64,000 bases of DNA, taken from positions 1 through 64,000 of the IMG/VR virus record IMGVR_UViG_3300013006_000024. One strand, 5' to 3'. This DNA comes from a virus. The position numbers and the translations under genes were made by a program. The notes beneath the pieces are model-generated. The model made no database searches, was not told the origin of the DNA, and saw only the letters and a list, made by a program, of their open reading frames with translations. Below are positions 1 to 8,175 of this stretch, one piece after another. Numbering within the stretch: position 1 is the first letter of the stretch; every line of letters starts with the position of its first letter.

Positions 1-780
1 AAGCATATTTTCTTTCTTTTCAGGAGAAATAGACTTTAAAATGGTCTTTAAATCTTTAATATCTTTTTGTTCTACTAAAACGCAAAAATCACTCCAGTTT
101 AAATATTTTTCAAACGGCAGCCAGGCTTTGTCATATATATAAACCGGTATTGAATTTAATTGTAGTATTTCATAGAGTCTAAAGCTTGAAGGACCATAAC
201 CACGCGGGCACAGTGAAAATTCTGATTTACTAGTAGTAGTTACAAAGTTATCGAACTTATCGCTTGAAACTGTAGATTCCCATTGACTAGTAACAAATTT
301 AAAATCATTATCTGAATTAAAATTATTAAAAATTTCATTTCGTATATGATGTGTAAAGCAGCCTACAAAAGAGCAAAAATATTCTTTATTATGTTCTGGT
401 ATTTGCTTTATTGGCGAACAAATTAAAGGTATGGGTATACCATTTTTATTACCTCCTGCTTCAAAGCTAAGAGTATTTTTTGGTAATATTTCTTTAACCG
501 CGTCGTCGTGCTGTGAAACACAAAAATACTTACCCTCAGGTAGTGCATTAATATATTCCTGTATAAGATGTTTGCTATCGTTTTGCGCTGTAAAGAATAC
601 GTTTTGATTGTAAACGGCAGTCCAGAAAATCGGTATTAAAGTAAAACCAGTTTTATCAAATCTATCTTTATTATTTAAATAAAAATTATAAAAATATTCT
701 TCTAAGTATAAGCCTTCGTGATAGGGCGGATATACAGGACCTTTGTTTTGAATCCTTAAATTGCTAAAATCATACTGCAT
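1..780 (-). CDS. Exostosin-like (GT47) glycosyltransferase, 3' end outside window
   Basis: The frame is open from an ATG at 780 to the window edge, giving 260 codons with the C-terminus missing. The translation contains SEFSLCPRGYGPSSFRLYE followed by an IPVYIYD segment and NWSDFCV, which is the sugar-nucleotide-binding signature of exostosin/GT47 glycosyltransferases. The start overlaps the stop of the upstream glycosyltransferase gene by 11 nt, so it is the fourth gene of a minus-strand operon. The acceptor is unknown; virion, DNA or host-surface glycans are all possible. Family call is by motif recognition only. Confidence 0.8.
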   Translation of the reverse strand, partial: MQYDFSNLRIQNKGPVYPPYHEGLYLEEYFYNFYLNNKDRFDKTGFTLIPIFWTAVYNQNVFFTAQNDSKHLIQEYINALPEGKYFCVSQHDDAVKEILPKNTLSFEAGGNKNGIPIPLICSPIKQIPEHNKEYFCSFVGCFTHHIRNEIFNNFNSDNDFKFVTSQWESTVSSDKFDNFVTTTSKSEFSLCPRGYGPSSFRLYEILQLNSIPVYIYDKAWLPFEKYLNWSDFCVLVEQKDIKDLKTILKSISPEKKENML

Positions 781-1441
781 AATTTTTAGTTATATAATTT
801 TCTCTAATAAGATTCATAAGCCTTATCTTATCTGCTGTACCTCTAACATAATTAGCATGGTGCATTAATATTTCTTTAGGCGGTAATATTATTGTCTTTC
901 CGTCCCACTCGTGTGTGTTGTTGTCCGTATTAGAGAATACATTTCCAATTGTAAAATATTTCTTTGTATTTAGCAGTGCATTTGTAGTTAGATAACTAAA
1001 ATTATTTAGTGCTGCTTGGTCATTTACCATGCCTCTAAAATGACTTCTTATAGATTGAAAAAGAATTTTTGTCTTTTCTGTTGCATTGCATGCGAAAAAA
1101 CCTGCGCATAAGCTGCCTCTATCCTCTTGACAAGCTAAATCATTCTTTTTTAAATATGCTCCTATATCATCTAAAAACGGATTAAAGAATTGAATATCAC
1201 AATCAGCAAAGACAAACCAACTACCCATGCATTCTTCAATAGCTTTGAGTATAACTAGTAATTTATAATCCATTGCTTCCAACCAACCTGGTTCCATAAA
1301 TGAACCGCTTTCTGTGGTTTGCTCATGGTTTAACGCTCTTACTGGTAATTCCTTTTTACTATATATATTTCTTAATGTCTTTAAGAAAAAGTCGTTATAT
1401 AGTTCTTCGTGTGTCTTACTGTAATGTGTATAGATCTTCAT
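770..1441 (-). CDS. Putative nucleotide-diphospho-sugar transferase (GT-A fold)
   Basis: A 223-residue protein. Near residue 80 it has FADCDIQFFNP, a DxD-type metal and nucleotide-sugar-binding motif preceded by a hydrophobic strand, typical of GT-A glycosyltransferases. A later NDQAALNNF segment resembles the D/N-Q-A-A motif of the same superfamily. The start codon overlaps the previous gene by 4 nt (ATGA arrangement), consistent with translational coupling in the operon. Donor and acceptor sugars cannot be deduced. Confidence 0.7.
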   Translation of the reverse strand: MKIYTHYSKTHEELYNDFFLKTLRNIYSKKELPVRALNHEQTTESGSFMEPGWLEAMDYKLLVILKAIEECMGSWFVFADCDIQFFNPFLDDIGAYLKKNDLACQEDRGSLCAGFFACNATEKTKILFQSIRSHFRGMVNDQAALNNFSYLTTNALLNTKKYFTIGNVFSNTDNNTHEWDGKTIILPPKEILMHHANYVRGTADKIRLMNLIRENYITKNYAV

Positions 1442-2190
1442 GGTTGTGTTTGCCTGTCAACTTTTGACCAATCAGGAGATATGTTCAAATATTTTGATAA
1501 TTTTTCAACAGCTTCAATACGCTGCGGTGCAAGTGAGTACCATAAGCTATCACTTATTTTATCATGATTATCGCTTAACATTCGGTCTGCAGTCTTATCT
1601 TTCTTTCTACCGCCATAGATCCAATGATTATGCTGAATATGAATATCCTTAATCCATTTTACTCTATTAAATGCGGCGAAGGTTTGATACATCCATTGAT
1701 CAGACCAATTAATTAAAAAATCTTCCTTAGTAAAATATCCAAGAACTTCATAATATTTTCTATGTATAAAGGCATTAACACAAATTTCATCACGCATTCT
1801 ATGACCATCATAACAATGCACTAATTTTATCTTATCTTTCGGTAAATCTGGCTCAGTAAACTCTTTGATAATCATCTCATCCCAATTGGGTGTCATAAAA
1901 ATCATATCATCACCAATATAACCAAATATTTCTGCCTTAGTATTATCTGCTAAAATATTCCATATTTTATTAATACCTATAAACTTACCGTTATTTTCTA
2001 TATCAACAATACGAACAAAAGGTATTGCATCAGCTATTTTATAGACTGTTTCTCTGGTAGGATCATCTTTATCAACACCAAAGACTAGCTCTACATTATT
2101 AATATCTTTTACAGAAGTTATAATTGAACTTATTAGTGTGAGCTTTAAATTTAATCTCTCACGACTCGGTACTAATAGACTTATTTTCAT
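1438..2190 (-). CDS. Glycosyltransferase, family 2-like
   Basis: A 250-residue protein beginning MKISLLVPSRER, the usual GT2 N-terminal strand. It has FGVDKDDPT near residue 40 and GYIGDDMIFMTPNWDE near residue 92, a DD-type metal-binding motif. The C-terminal half has the HNHWIYGG segment seen in phage GT2 proteins. It overlaps the gene upstream by 32 nt and the gene downstream by 4 nt. It is the second gene of the minus-strand glycosyltransferase operon. Confidence 0.75.
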   Translation of the reverse strand: MKISLLVPSRERLNLKLTLISSIITSVKDINNVELVFGVDKDDPTRETVYKIADAIPFVRIVDIENNGKFIGINKIWNILADNTKAEIFGYIGDDMIFMTPNWDEMIIKEFTEPDLPKDKIKLVHCYDGHRMRDEICVNAFIHRKYYEVLGYFTKEDFLINWSDQWMYQTFAAFNRVKWIKDIHIQHNHWIYGGRKKDKTADRMLSDNHDKISDSLWYSLAPQRIEAVEKLSKYLNISPDWSKVDRQTQP

Positions 2191-2989
2191 ATTTTTTCTT
2201 TATTTCCTTAAGTAGTTTAATTAATTTTTCTCTTGAAGTATCAGGTACAGCATTTTGCCATGCAGGTGAATAGCCATGTTTTTTCTCAAACAATTTAACG
2301 CCCATTTTAATATTATCCATCCAATCTTCTCTAGGTCTAATAGAACTGCTATTTTCTGAGCACTCTATTTCATCTAAATAATCGCAGCTATTAGCCAAGT
2401 CAGGAAAATTCCAGTAAGGGGTACAGAAACCAGCTTTATACATTCTATAGTCATGATCTACATGTTCAAAGGCATTAGTATAATCTTCATCTATTAACCC
2501 GACTTTTTCTAGAGCTTCTCTTGTATAATAACAAAAAGCTCCAACACTATTAGCGTTTATAGCCAGCTTTGTCTTTCCATAATCAATTACATATCTCGGC
2601 ATCGGGGTACCTTTTGATATATTGCCCCTATTTGCAGGCCCATGGTAACCAAAATTAAAATGCTGAATACCGGTAACACTTCTTAACTCTATATATTTGT
2701 TAAAAACTTCTGGATCCTTAATAATTATATCATCTTCTATTATAAAGATATGCTCACAACCGCTATCTAAAAGATATCTAAGCAATTTATTCTTTGATCT
2801 ACCAACACCTAGGTTCTTATCATTATAAAAATATGTAAAGTGTTTTTCTTTTTGAAGTTTATCAATATCTTCAAAATCCGCACCATCATTTACAACAGCT
2901 AGTAAATAATCATTAGGTATTGATCTAAAACATTTTAGAAAAAACTTAGGTCTATTGCATGTAACTATACCTATACCTATTTTATCCAT
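2159..2989 (-). CDS. Glycosyltransferase, family 2-like
   Basis: A 276-residue protein, first gene of the minus-strand glycosyltransferase operon. MDKIGIGIVTCNRP is the canonical GT2 opening strand and loop. YNDKNLGVGRSKN and HIFIIEDDIIIKDP (EDD metal-binding triad) support a GT-A catalytic domain. HVDHDYRMYKAG resembles the acceptor-side motif of GT2 enzymes. A sigma70-type promoter lies 12 nt upstream. Confidence 0.78.
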   Translation of the reverse strand: MDKIGIGIVTCNRPKFFLKCFRSIPNDYLLAVVNDGADFEDIDKLQKEKHFTYFYNDKNLGVGRSKNKLLRYLLDSGCEHIFIIEDDIIIKDPEVFNKYIELRSVTGIQHFNFGYHGPANRGNISKGTPMPRYVIDYGKTKLAINANSVGAFCYYTREALEKVGLIDEDYTNAFEHVDHDYRMYKAGFCTPYWNFPDLANSCDYLDEIECSENSSSIRPREDWMDNIKMGVKLFEKKHGYSPAWQNAVPDTSREKLIKLLKEIKKKYENKSISTES

Positions 2990-3001
2990 ATTAATTTAAG
3001 T

Positions 3002-3029
3002 ATTATAATATAAATAATAATAATGGCAA
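3002..3029 (-). promoter_or_regulatory. Class A promoter of the glycosyltransferase operon
   Basis: On the minus strand TTGCCA (3029-3024), 16 nt, TATAAT (3007-3002), then 12 nt to the ATG at 2989. It overlaps the divergent late box and start codon of the plus-strand gene at 3023. Confidence 0.5.
3009..3016 (+). promoter_or_regulatory. Late promoter box TATAAATA
   Basis: Exact T4-type late box, 6 nt before the ATG at 3023. Confidence 0.65.
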
Positions 3030-3760
3030 TTAATTCAACAAACAGTAATTACGTCAATATTAGTAATTTACCGCAAACACAAGAAGCAGTAAATACTGAT
3101 TTATTAATTTTACAAACTGAAAATGGTACTCAAACTATTACATTTGATAATTTCAATGTAGTAAAGACGGATGCTGTTGGAAATGCTACTATTATTGGTG
3201 GGGTTACCGGTACAGGAGCGCAGTTTAATACGCTTTCTGCTTTAAGTTATGTCTCATCCTCTCAATACTATGCAAATAGTATTCCCGGGTATACAGCATT
3301 AAATGGATTTTATAATAGGTTTACTCTTAATAGCGGCATTGTTACAAGCGCCACTTATGTTGGTCGTGCAGATGATGATTATAACTACCTAACTCAAACA
3401 TTCATACCCACTTTAACCGCTGAACAAAATACAATTTATACTAGAACTATTGATAAAGTTGGATTAGCATTAGCTAATCCTAATTCTGAAGGCGTTACTA
3501 TAACTATAGGAAGCTTTTTTACTGATTATCCATTTGTTGGCGCGGCAAATATTAAGCCATGGCATTTTACAATTGCATTAGACAATAAGCTATCTGGATG
3601 CCCGTATATACCACCTGGTTCGATAGCAAATAACGGTACCGGTGGATTAAGATTCGACGTTGTTTTCCCAGCACGTAATGTTCCGAGTATTAATGTTTAT
3701 GCGCGTGTCTTAATTACATATACCATAAATAACGGTACTTATAATTTCGGATCGCAATAA
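3023..3760 (+). CDS. Putative virion/fibre-associated protein
   Basis: A 245-residue protein rich in N, T, S and G with a beta-strand-rich look. The N-terminal segment (NISNLPQTQEAV...DLLILQTENGTQTITFDNF) resembles, in a more divergent form, the N-terminal module of the MADTTIS-type fibre proteins elsewhere in the window. It is the only plus-strand gene of this group. A perfect late box directly upstream supports a late structural role. Function is otherwise unknown. Confidence 0.5.
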   Translation: MAINSTNSNYVNISNLPQTQEAVNTDLLILQTENGTQTITFDNFNVVKTDAVGNATIIGGVTGTGAQFNTLSALSYVSSSQYYANSIPGYTALNGFYNRFTLNSGIVTSATYVGRADDDYNYLTQTFIPTLTAEQNTIYTRTIDKVGLALANPNSEGVTITIGSFFTDYPFVGAANIKPWHFTIALDNKLSGCPYIPPGSIANNGTGGLRFDVVFPARNVPSINVYARVLITYTINNGTYNFGSQ

Positions 3761-3761
3761 T

Positions 3762-3974
3762 TTATTTTGCGTGAAATAATAAAGCTTTATTAATTCTGGC
3801 TAAAGCTTTACGAGGGTGGTTACCTTCATCAATAAGCCTTCTATATTCATTTCTAAAAGCTTTTACGAACTCTTCAGATAGCCTAAAATTTTTTGGATAA
3901 AATTCTCTTCTTATTGTTTTAATACTTTTAAAGCTTTCTAGAAGCTCATCATATTTCTCATTAAAATTAGCCAT
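3762..3974 (-). CDS. Small late protein, possible capsid-targeted protein
   Basis: A 70-residue basic protein, not recognised. Its N-terminus (MANFNEKYDELLES) contains LLE at residues 11-13, resembling the (L/I)xE site at which T4-type prohead protease removes capsid-targeting peptides. It has its own late box 5 nt upstream, and it is convergent with the plus-strand gene ending 2 nt away. Function unknown. Confidence 0.5.
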   Translation of the reverse strand: MANFNEKYDELLESFKSIKTIRREFYPKNFRLSEEFVKAFRNEYRRLIDEGNHPRKALARINKALLFHAK

Positions 3975-3979
3975 GTAAA

Positions 3980-3986
3980 TATTTAT
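3980..3986 (-). promoter_or_regulatory. Late promoter box ATAAATA
   Basis: ATAAATA on the minus strand, 5 nt before the ATG at 3974. Confidence 0.6.
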
Positions 3987-4720
3987 TCACCAAGTATAAT
4001 TTTATTTTTAATCTTTTGCTCATATTTCTCATCGTAATGTGCACTTTTATTAGCTTTTAATATATCTTCCATACTCTTAATGTTATCACTATCTAATACG
4101 CTAGTCTGGTCTTCAATTAAACCACCTCCTTCGTTTAAATAAAGCTTAAGCATCTCAATACGCTCCTCAGGACTACCAAAGATTTCTATCATAGGAGGTC
4201 TATCATCACTAGCTAAGAACGGACAAACACCATGACGAGCTAAATTATGACTAATAATTTTAAAAATATTATCAATTTCTTTTATATAAACTTCATCAAC
4301 TTCTCTATTTTTCTTTTTCTCTATAGGTACAGGCGCTACTTTTGTAATAGGTAGGAAAAGAACTATGTCAATAGCTTTCATACTTTCCTGTACCAACGGT
4401 ATACATTCTTTTATAAAGTCTTTATCAATATCTGAAGATTGCTTATCTTCTGCCCATAGTGAATAGATAATATTATCTAGAGGGCATCTATCAAAAATTA
4501 TCTTATCACCCTTTTGCGTGTGCTGTATATCATCAATTAAACAATTTAAAATCTTCCACTGACCATCTTTATTAACATCCTTATTAAGTTTTAATTTTTC
4601 TTTTTTAATGAGGTCTCTATATGATTCGTTTGACCGTTTATATGATGGCCATTTCTTAAGAAAATCGTTTATAAGAGTTGTCTTACCTTGACAGGCGCTA
4701 CCTACAATTGCTATTCTCAT
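3983..4720 (-). CDS. P-loop nucleoside/nucleotide kinase-like ATPase (NadR/AAA_28-like)
   Basis: A 245-residue protein starting MRIAIVGSACQGKTTLI, a Walker A loop at residues 7-15. FDRCPLDNIIYSLW near residue 97 fits the DR-containing lid and substrate region of the AAA_28/NadR-kinase group. Nicotinamide riboside kinase is one possible activity, but the family is broad and substrate cannot be assigned. It is translationally coupled (ATGA) to the 54-residue gene upstream and lies downstream of queE. A nucleotidyltransferase at 12289-12945 could be a pathway partner. Confidence 0.6.
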   Translation of the reverse strand: MRIAIVGSACQGKTTLINDFLKKWPSYKRSNESYRDLIKKEKLKLNKDVNKDGQWKILNCLIDDIQHTQKGDKIIFDRCPLDNIIYSLWAEDKQSSDIDKDFIKECIPLVQESMKAIDIVLFLPITKVAPVPIEKKKNREVDEVYIKEIDNIFKIISHNLARHGVCPFLASDDRPPMIEIFGSPEERIEMLKLYLNEGGGLIEDQTSVLDSDNIKSMEDILKANKSAHYDEKYEQKIKNKIILGE

Positions 4721-4881
4721 TGCTTTAGTTTATTTATAAAGCTGCCAACAATAATATACACCTTCTCCGTATCAAGACCTTTACCATCTGTAAGCTCGTT
4801 TACCCAATCTTTAACTGAAAGCTTACCATCGTCTTCTTTTTTTAGTACTTCAGGCCCGTCTATAAATTCTTTAAACTTCAT
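4717..4881 (-). CDS. Small hypothetical protein between queE and the P-loop kinase
   Basis: A 54-residue frame beginning MKFKEFIDGPEVLKK. Its ATG overlaps the queE stop as ATGA, and its TGA overlaps the kinase start as ATGA, so three genes are linked by four-base overlaps. This tight coupling is the main argument that it is real. Its N-terminus loosely resembles T4 capsid-targeting peptides but lacks the (L/I)xE site. Function unknown. Confidence 0.6.
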   Translation of the reverse strand: MKFKEFIDGPEVLKKEDDGKLSVKDWVNELTDGKGLDTEKVYIIVGSFINKLKQ

Positions 4882-5621
4882 ACCTTTAGGGCTTTATCCC
4901 AGATAACCAATTGTAATCTTGGACTGAATTTAAGATTATGTTTCTTACATAATTCTGCTACCATAACTGATTTTTCTGTATGCTCTTGTCGACTGCCGCA
5001 ACAAGGCATAAGCCATATTCTATTATATGGAATTCGAATTTCCGGATTTTGCATATACTTCTCTATTATCTCATTTAAATCGCTTTCATTATTAATAACA
5101 AATTTAAATCCTGATCCATTGTCAACATGCCACTTAAGTACTTGAGGTTTGTAGCGCTTCTCTTCAGGATCACCGTTGTTAGTTAATTTAGGCGATACAG
5201 TAAATGTAGCAGAATATTCCTTTACCCATATATTATCCGGCATAATAGTACCGTTAGTTTCAAAGTCAATATTAGGACAAAATGCATAACGAGCAACAAA
5301 CGCTTCCATAAGCTTTAAAAGCTGCTTTTGCTGTATAAGTGGCTCTCCACCGGTTATTTTTAATATAGCTCCGTCTTTGAGATAGCAGTTATATCGGTTC
5401 TGAGACATATATTCAAAAATCTCATCAAACGTTAACTTATTTTTTACCGACCAACTAACAAAACTATCACAGCCATTTGGTGAATCTGCAGACGCAAATC
5501 CTTTACATGTTAAGTTACACATTGAAAGTCTCATAAACACTGAAGGCCGACCTACATACTCACCTTCACCCTCTAACGTATAAAAAAGCTTATCGTCGCT
5601 AAGAAAAATAGTATTATCCAT
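4878..5621 (-). CDS. queE: 7-carboxy-7-deazaguanine synthase-like radical SAM protein
   Basis: A 247-residue protein. QueE converts 6-carboxytetrahydropterin to 7-carboxy-7-deazaguanine, the third step toward preQ0. The N-terminal FYTLEGEGEYVGRPSVFMRL matches the QueE family (substrate-contacting EGEG). Radical-SAM cysteines are C35, C39 and C51 followed by D52, and ITGGEPL (about residue 88) is the SAM-binding GGE motif. The third cysteine is 11 residues after the second instead of the usual two, which is unusual. It is first in a three-gene operon with a strong class A promoter. Confidence 0.88.
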   Translation of the reverse strand: MDNTIFLSDDKLFYTLEGEGEYVGRPSVFMRLSMCNLTCKGFASADSPNGCDSFVSWSVKNKLTFDEIFEYMSQNRYNCYLKDGAILKITGGEPLIQQKQLLKLMEAFVARYAFCPNIDFETNGTIMPDNIWVKEYSATFTVSPKLTNNGDPEEKRYKPQVLKWHVDNGSGFKFVINNESDLNEIIEKYMQNPEIRIPYNRIWLMPCCGSRQEHTEKSVMVAELCKKHNLKFSPRLQLVIWDKALKV

Positions 5622-5627
5622 AATCTT

Positions 5628-5655
5628 ATTATAAACTAATTATAATTAGTTTCAA
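5628..5655 (-). promoter_or_regulatory. Class A promoter of queE
   Basis: On the minus strand TTGAAA (5655-5650), 16 nt, TATAAT (5633-5628), 6 nt, ATG at 5621. Predicted +1 falls on the start codon, so the mRNA would be leaderless. Confidence 0.75.
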
Positions 5656-5666
5656 CTAGTACTAGT
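5633..5666. repeat. Palindromes between divergent queE and phoH
   Basis: Perfect 20-bp palindrome AAACTAATTATAATTAGTTT at 5633-5652 lies within the queE promoter, overlapping its -10 and -35 elements. A second palindrome, ACTAGTACTAGT, lies at 5655-5666. It could be an operator or a short RNA hairpin; no regulator is identified. Confidence 0.45.
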
Positions 5667-5684
5667 ATATAAAGTCAAAAAAGA

Positions 5685-5691
5685 ATAAATA
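5685..5691 (+). promoter_or_regulatory. Late promoter box ATAAATA upstream of phoH
   Basis: ATAAATA, 7 nt before the phoH ATG at 5699. Confidence 0.55.
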
Positions 5692-5698
5692 TTAATAG

Positions 5699-6442
5699 AT
5701 GTCTAAAAAGGATAGACAGCTTAAAAAAGCTGCTAAACAACAGGCGCGCGACGAAAACGGGATCCTTAGAAACGATATTTTTCTCAATTTTAAAGTTGAT
5801 CAAAAATTTCACTTCAACGATCATCATAAGACTTTTGTCGACAAAGCGTTTGATGAAAGCTCACATATTCTCTTTTGCGATGGCCCTGCGGGTTCATCTA
5901 AAACCTATTGCGCAACATATGTTGCTTTGACTATGTTAAAGGAAAAACGTATAGATGAGGTTATCTATATAAGAAGTATAGTTGAATCAGCAACTCGTAA
6001 GCTAGGAAGTCTTCCAGGTGAAGTGGATGAAAAGTTTAAACCGTGGAGTATTCCATTAGTCGAAAAGTGTGATGAATTAGTAGGTAAACAAATAACAAAT
6101 ATGTTATTTGAAAGTGAATATCTTAAATGTATACCGGTAAATTTCTTACGTGGTTCGACATTTCAAAATAGTGTTGTTATTGTTGACGAAGCGCAAAATT
6201 TAGAGCATAGTGAACTTGTAACCATTTTAACTAGATTTGGAAAAAATTGTAAGCTTTTTGTAATAGGAGATTCACTACAGTCTGATATTCAAAAATCTGG
6301 ATTTAAAAATATTATGACAGGATTTGATTCGGAAGAAAGCAGACATAACGGAATTCATGTTTGTCATTTTACAGAAGATGACATTACAAGAAGTAAATTA
6401 CTTAAATTTATAGTTAAAGTTATAGCGACGCTTAAGAAGTAA
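5699..6442 (+). CDS. phoH: PhoH-like P-loop ATPase
   Basis: A 247-residue PhoH-family protein. FCDGPAGSSKTYCA (about residues 59-72) is the Walker A region, in which the final GK of the usual motif is SK, as in many phage PhoH proteins. VVIVDEAQNLEH is Walker B, and FVIGDSLQSD follows as motif III. PhoH ATPases are linked to RNA metabolism or phosphate stress in bacteria and are common in marine phages; the phage role is unsettled. The upstream box is of the late type, unlike the other metabolic genes. It is convergent with queD. Confidence 0.88.
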   Translation: MSKKDRQLKKAAKQQARDENGILRNDIFLNFKVDQKFHFNDHHKTFVDKAFDESSHILFCDGPAGSSKTYCATYVALTMLKEKRIDEVIYIRSIVESATRKLGSLPGEVDEKFKPWSIPLVEKCDELVGKQITNMLFESEYLKCIPVNFLRGSTFQNSVVIVDEAQNLEHSELVTILTRFGKNCKLFVIGDSLQSDIQKSGFKNIMTGFDSEESRHNGIHVCHFTEDDITRSKLLKFIVKVIATLKK

Positions 6443-6443
6443 C

Positions 6444-7139
6444 TTAACGATTTATTCCCCACGATGTACCGCCATATAAATCTGACCAACCTGAAGTAAC
6501 CTTATTCTTTACCGGTGCTGGCTGTACACTTGATGAACCGGGTTTATTACTAATAGGTGGGGGGTTCTTAATAACCGACTCTAAATTAATACCTGTTGTT
6601 TCTGCAATATCTGCCATAAAATTCCTAATATGATTTTGCGGTGCACCTTGTGTCACAGTATTACCGGATTCAAAAGAATTTTGCACGTCAACTTTTATTG
6701 TATCGCTTGAAACTATTGCAGAGTTTTTATCATGCTCCCATACTTCAACCTTATCTACCCAACATCTATTGTTAGTAATGCTTCGAATATAATTGTCTGC
6801 TGTACCAAGACACCATTCCGCAGTTCTCTCTATACCTACACCATTCTCCATTATACGTAAATCGCAACCACCTGATGCATGTAATGATTTAAATCCATCT
6901 AATAATGGATCGTCAATTGCAATGCATAATGTATGATCAAATTGTTTCTCTAAAATATCCTTTAACCCCTTTAATCCACCGAAATCTACTACCCAATTCT
7001 TTTCATCTAATTCTGTACAACAAAACCAAAACTTAGCTTGTAAATTATAGCCGTGAATAAACTTGCAATGACTATCAGCCTTCCATTGTCTAAATGCACA
7101 ACTACCTAAATCAATAATCTTAGTACTTTCGTATTTCAT
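6444..7139 (-). CDS. queD: QueD-like 6-carboxytetrahydropterin synthase family protein with altered zinc site and C-terminal extension
   Basis: A 231-residue protein; typical QueD has about 120 residues. The pterin-synthase fold is visible at residues 1-140: C25 aligns with the catalytic cysteine, NWVVDFGGLK matches the conserved viDF segment, and FDHT (D68-H69) matches the catalytic dyad. Of the three canonical zinc histidines only H29 is obvious: HGH has become HGY and the first histidine region reads AFRQW. Residues about 141-231 form a low-complexity extension. In canonical enzymes the product feeds QueE. The changed metal site leaves the true activity open. Confidence 0.75.
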   Translation of the reverse strand: MKYESTKIIDLGSCAFRQWKADSHCKFIHGYNLQAKFWFCCTELDEKNWVVDFGGLKGLKDILEKQFDHTLCIAIDDPLLDGFKSLHASGGCDLRIMENGVGIERTAEWCLGTADNYIRSITNNRCWVDKVEVWEHDKNSAIVSSDTIKVDVQNSFESGNTVTQGAPQNHIRNFMADIAETTGINLESVIKNPPPISNKPGSSSVQPAPVKNKVTSGWSDLYGGTSWGINR

Positions 7140-7199
7140 TATACCTGATCTTAATATACCTGTATTATTATAATCAAATATACCTAAAAAATCAACTGG

Positions 7200-7358
7200 T
7201 TATTTTACAGTTCCAGTAATATTTTTTTCTTTTAAGTAGTTTTCGGCCGCTTCTTTTTCTTTAAACGTTACCGGCTTACCGTTTTCACCTAATATAATAT
7301 TATTACTTTCATCTAACAAGTAATAGCCTGCTTTAGTAATTACAAAGCTTTTTGACAT
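7200..7358 (-). CDS. Small hypothetical protein
   Basis: A 52-residue frame (starts MSKSFVITKAGYYLLDES) whose ATG overlaps the stop of the gene upstream, suggesting coupling. The sequence reads like a compact beta-alpha domain (GYYLLDESNNIILGENGKPV then FKEKEAAENYLKEK). No family is recognised. Confidence 0.55.
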   Translation of the reverse strand: MSKSFVITKAGYYLLDESNNIILGENGKPVTFKEKEAAENYLKEKNITGTVK

Positions 7359-7558
7359 TATTTTTTAAATTTAAACAATTCCGTTAAAATATTATTAACA
7401 GCATCACCGAAACTCTCTTTATGTAGAAATTTCTTAATTTCTTTTTTAGGCATTTCTTTAGCAGCTTTCTTAGCAGCACCTGTAACACCTTTTTGACCCA
7501 TTTTAGCGCCCATAACGGCACCGAAGAATTTTTTTTGTTTTTCTGATTTTGATGGCAT
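7358..7558 (-). CDS. Small basic protein, DUF3008-like
   Basis: A 66-residue lysine-rich protein. The N-terminus MPSKSEKQKKFFGAVMGAK resembles the DUF3008 pattern (KSxxQxxFMGMV), a family of short phage and bacterial proteins without known function. The C-terminus ends FGDAVNNILTELFKF. It has a late box 8 nt upstream. The late class and basic charge would fit an internal or DNA-associated virion protein, but this is inference. Confidence 0.6.
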   Translation of the reverse strand: MPSKSEKQKKFFGAVMGAKMGQKGVTGAAKKAAKEMPKKEIKKFLHKESFGDAVNNILTELFKFKK

Positions 7559-7566
7559 AGTAATAA

Positions 7567-7573
7567 TATTTAT
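7567..7573 (-). promoter_or_regulatory. Late promoter box ATAAATA
   Basis: ATAAATA on the minus strand, 8 nt before the ATG at 7558. Confidence 0.55.
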
Positions 7574-8175
7574 TATTTTTGTTGTTGCGATCCAGGTAAT
7601 AATCGTGATTCGTCGTCCGAAAGTATATATTCCTTTTGTGATGCGTTAGGATTTTGACCTATGTAAGTATACCTCGTTAAGGTAGAGTCGTTTGTGATAG
7701 GGTTTCCAGTTTTATCAAAGTAAAATATATCTCTTACTTTGCCTTGTGATGTATTAGGGTTATCGTAAACCTTAATTGAGCCTATCTTAGGGTGATTATT
7801 AACTACAGCGTTATAAAGATTACCTCCCTTATATTTTTGAGGTTGATCTAATTTAGCTTCTACACCTTTTGGCATATTTTTAAATGCATTACCAAATATC
7901 CTGACCTTATCACCCGCTTTTAAAGGAGGTACATCACCACCTTGCTCGGGCTGTTGGTCTGTAGGTTTCTTATTTTTATCTTGTAACTTATCACCTAAAG
8001 CTTTTGCTGCACCTGTGATAGGAGATATATCCCCTTGCTGTACTACTTGATTAAGAGCTCCGATAGCTTTACCAGGCATATTATAAGCTTTTTGAGCCAT
8101 AGTAGCAGCGCTAGATATAGTCTTACCTAACCCGTTTAAAAACCCTTCAGATAGTTGATCAAATTTAGGCGTCAT
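7573..8175 (-). CDS. Hypothetical late protein with N-terminal LSE site
   Basis: A 200-residue protein, not recognised. Residues 1-65 are helical and small-residue rich (KFDQLSEGFLNGLGKT), residues 66-85 are a Q/P/D-rich linker, and residues 86-200 look beta-rich. LSE at residues 8-10 followed by G resembles a T4-type prohead protease site. It overlaps the gene upstream by 11 nt and is probably read from the late promoter at 8605. A packaged virion protein is the most likely role. Confidence 0.55.
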   Translation of the reverse strand: MTPKFDQLSEGFLNGLGKTISSAATMAQKAYNMPGKAIGALNQVVQQGDISPITGAAKALGDKLQDKNKKPTDQQPEQGGDVPPLKAGDKVRIFGNAFKNMPKGVEAKLDQPQKYKGGNLYNAVVNNHPKIGSIKVYDNPNTSQGKVRDIFYFDKTGNPITNDSTLTRYTYIGQNPNASQKEYILSDDESRLLPGSQQQK

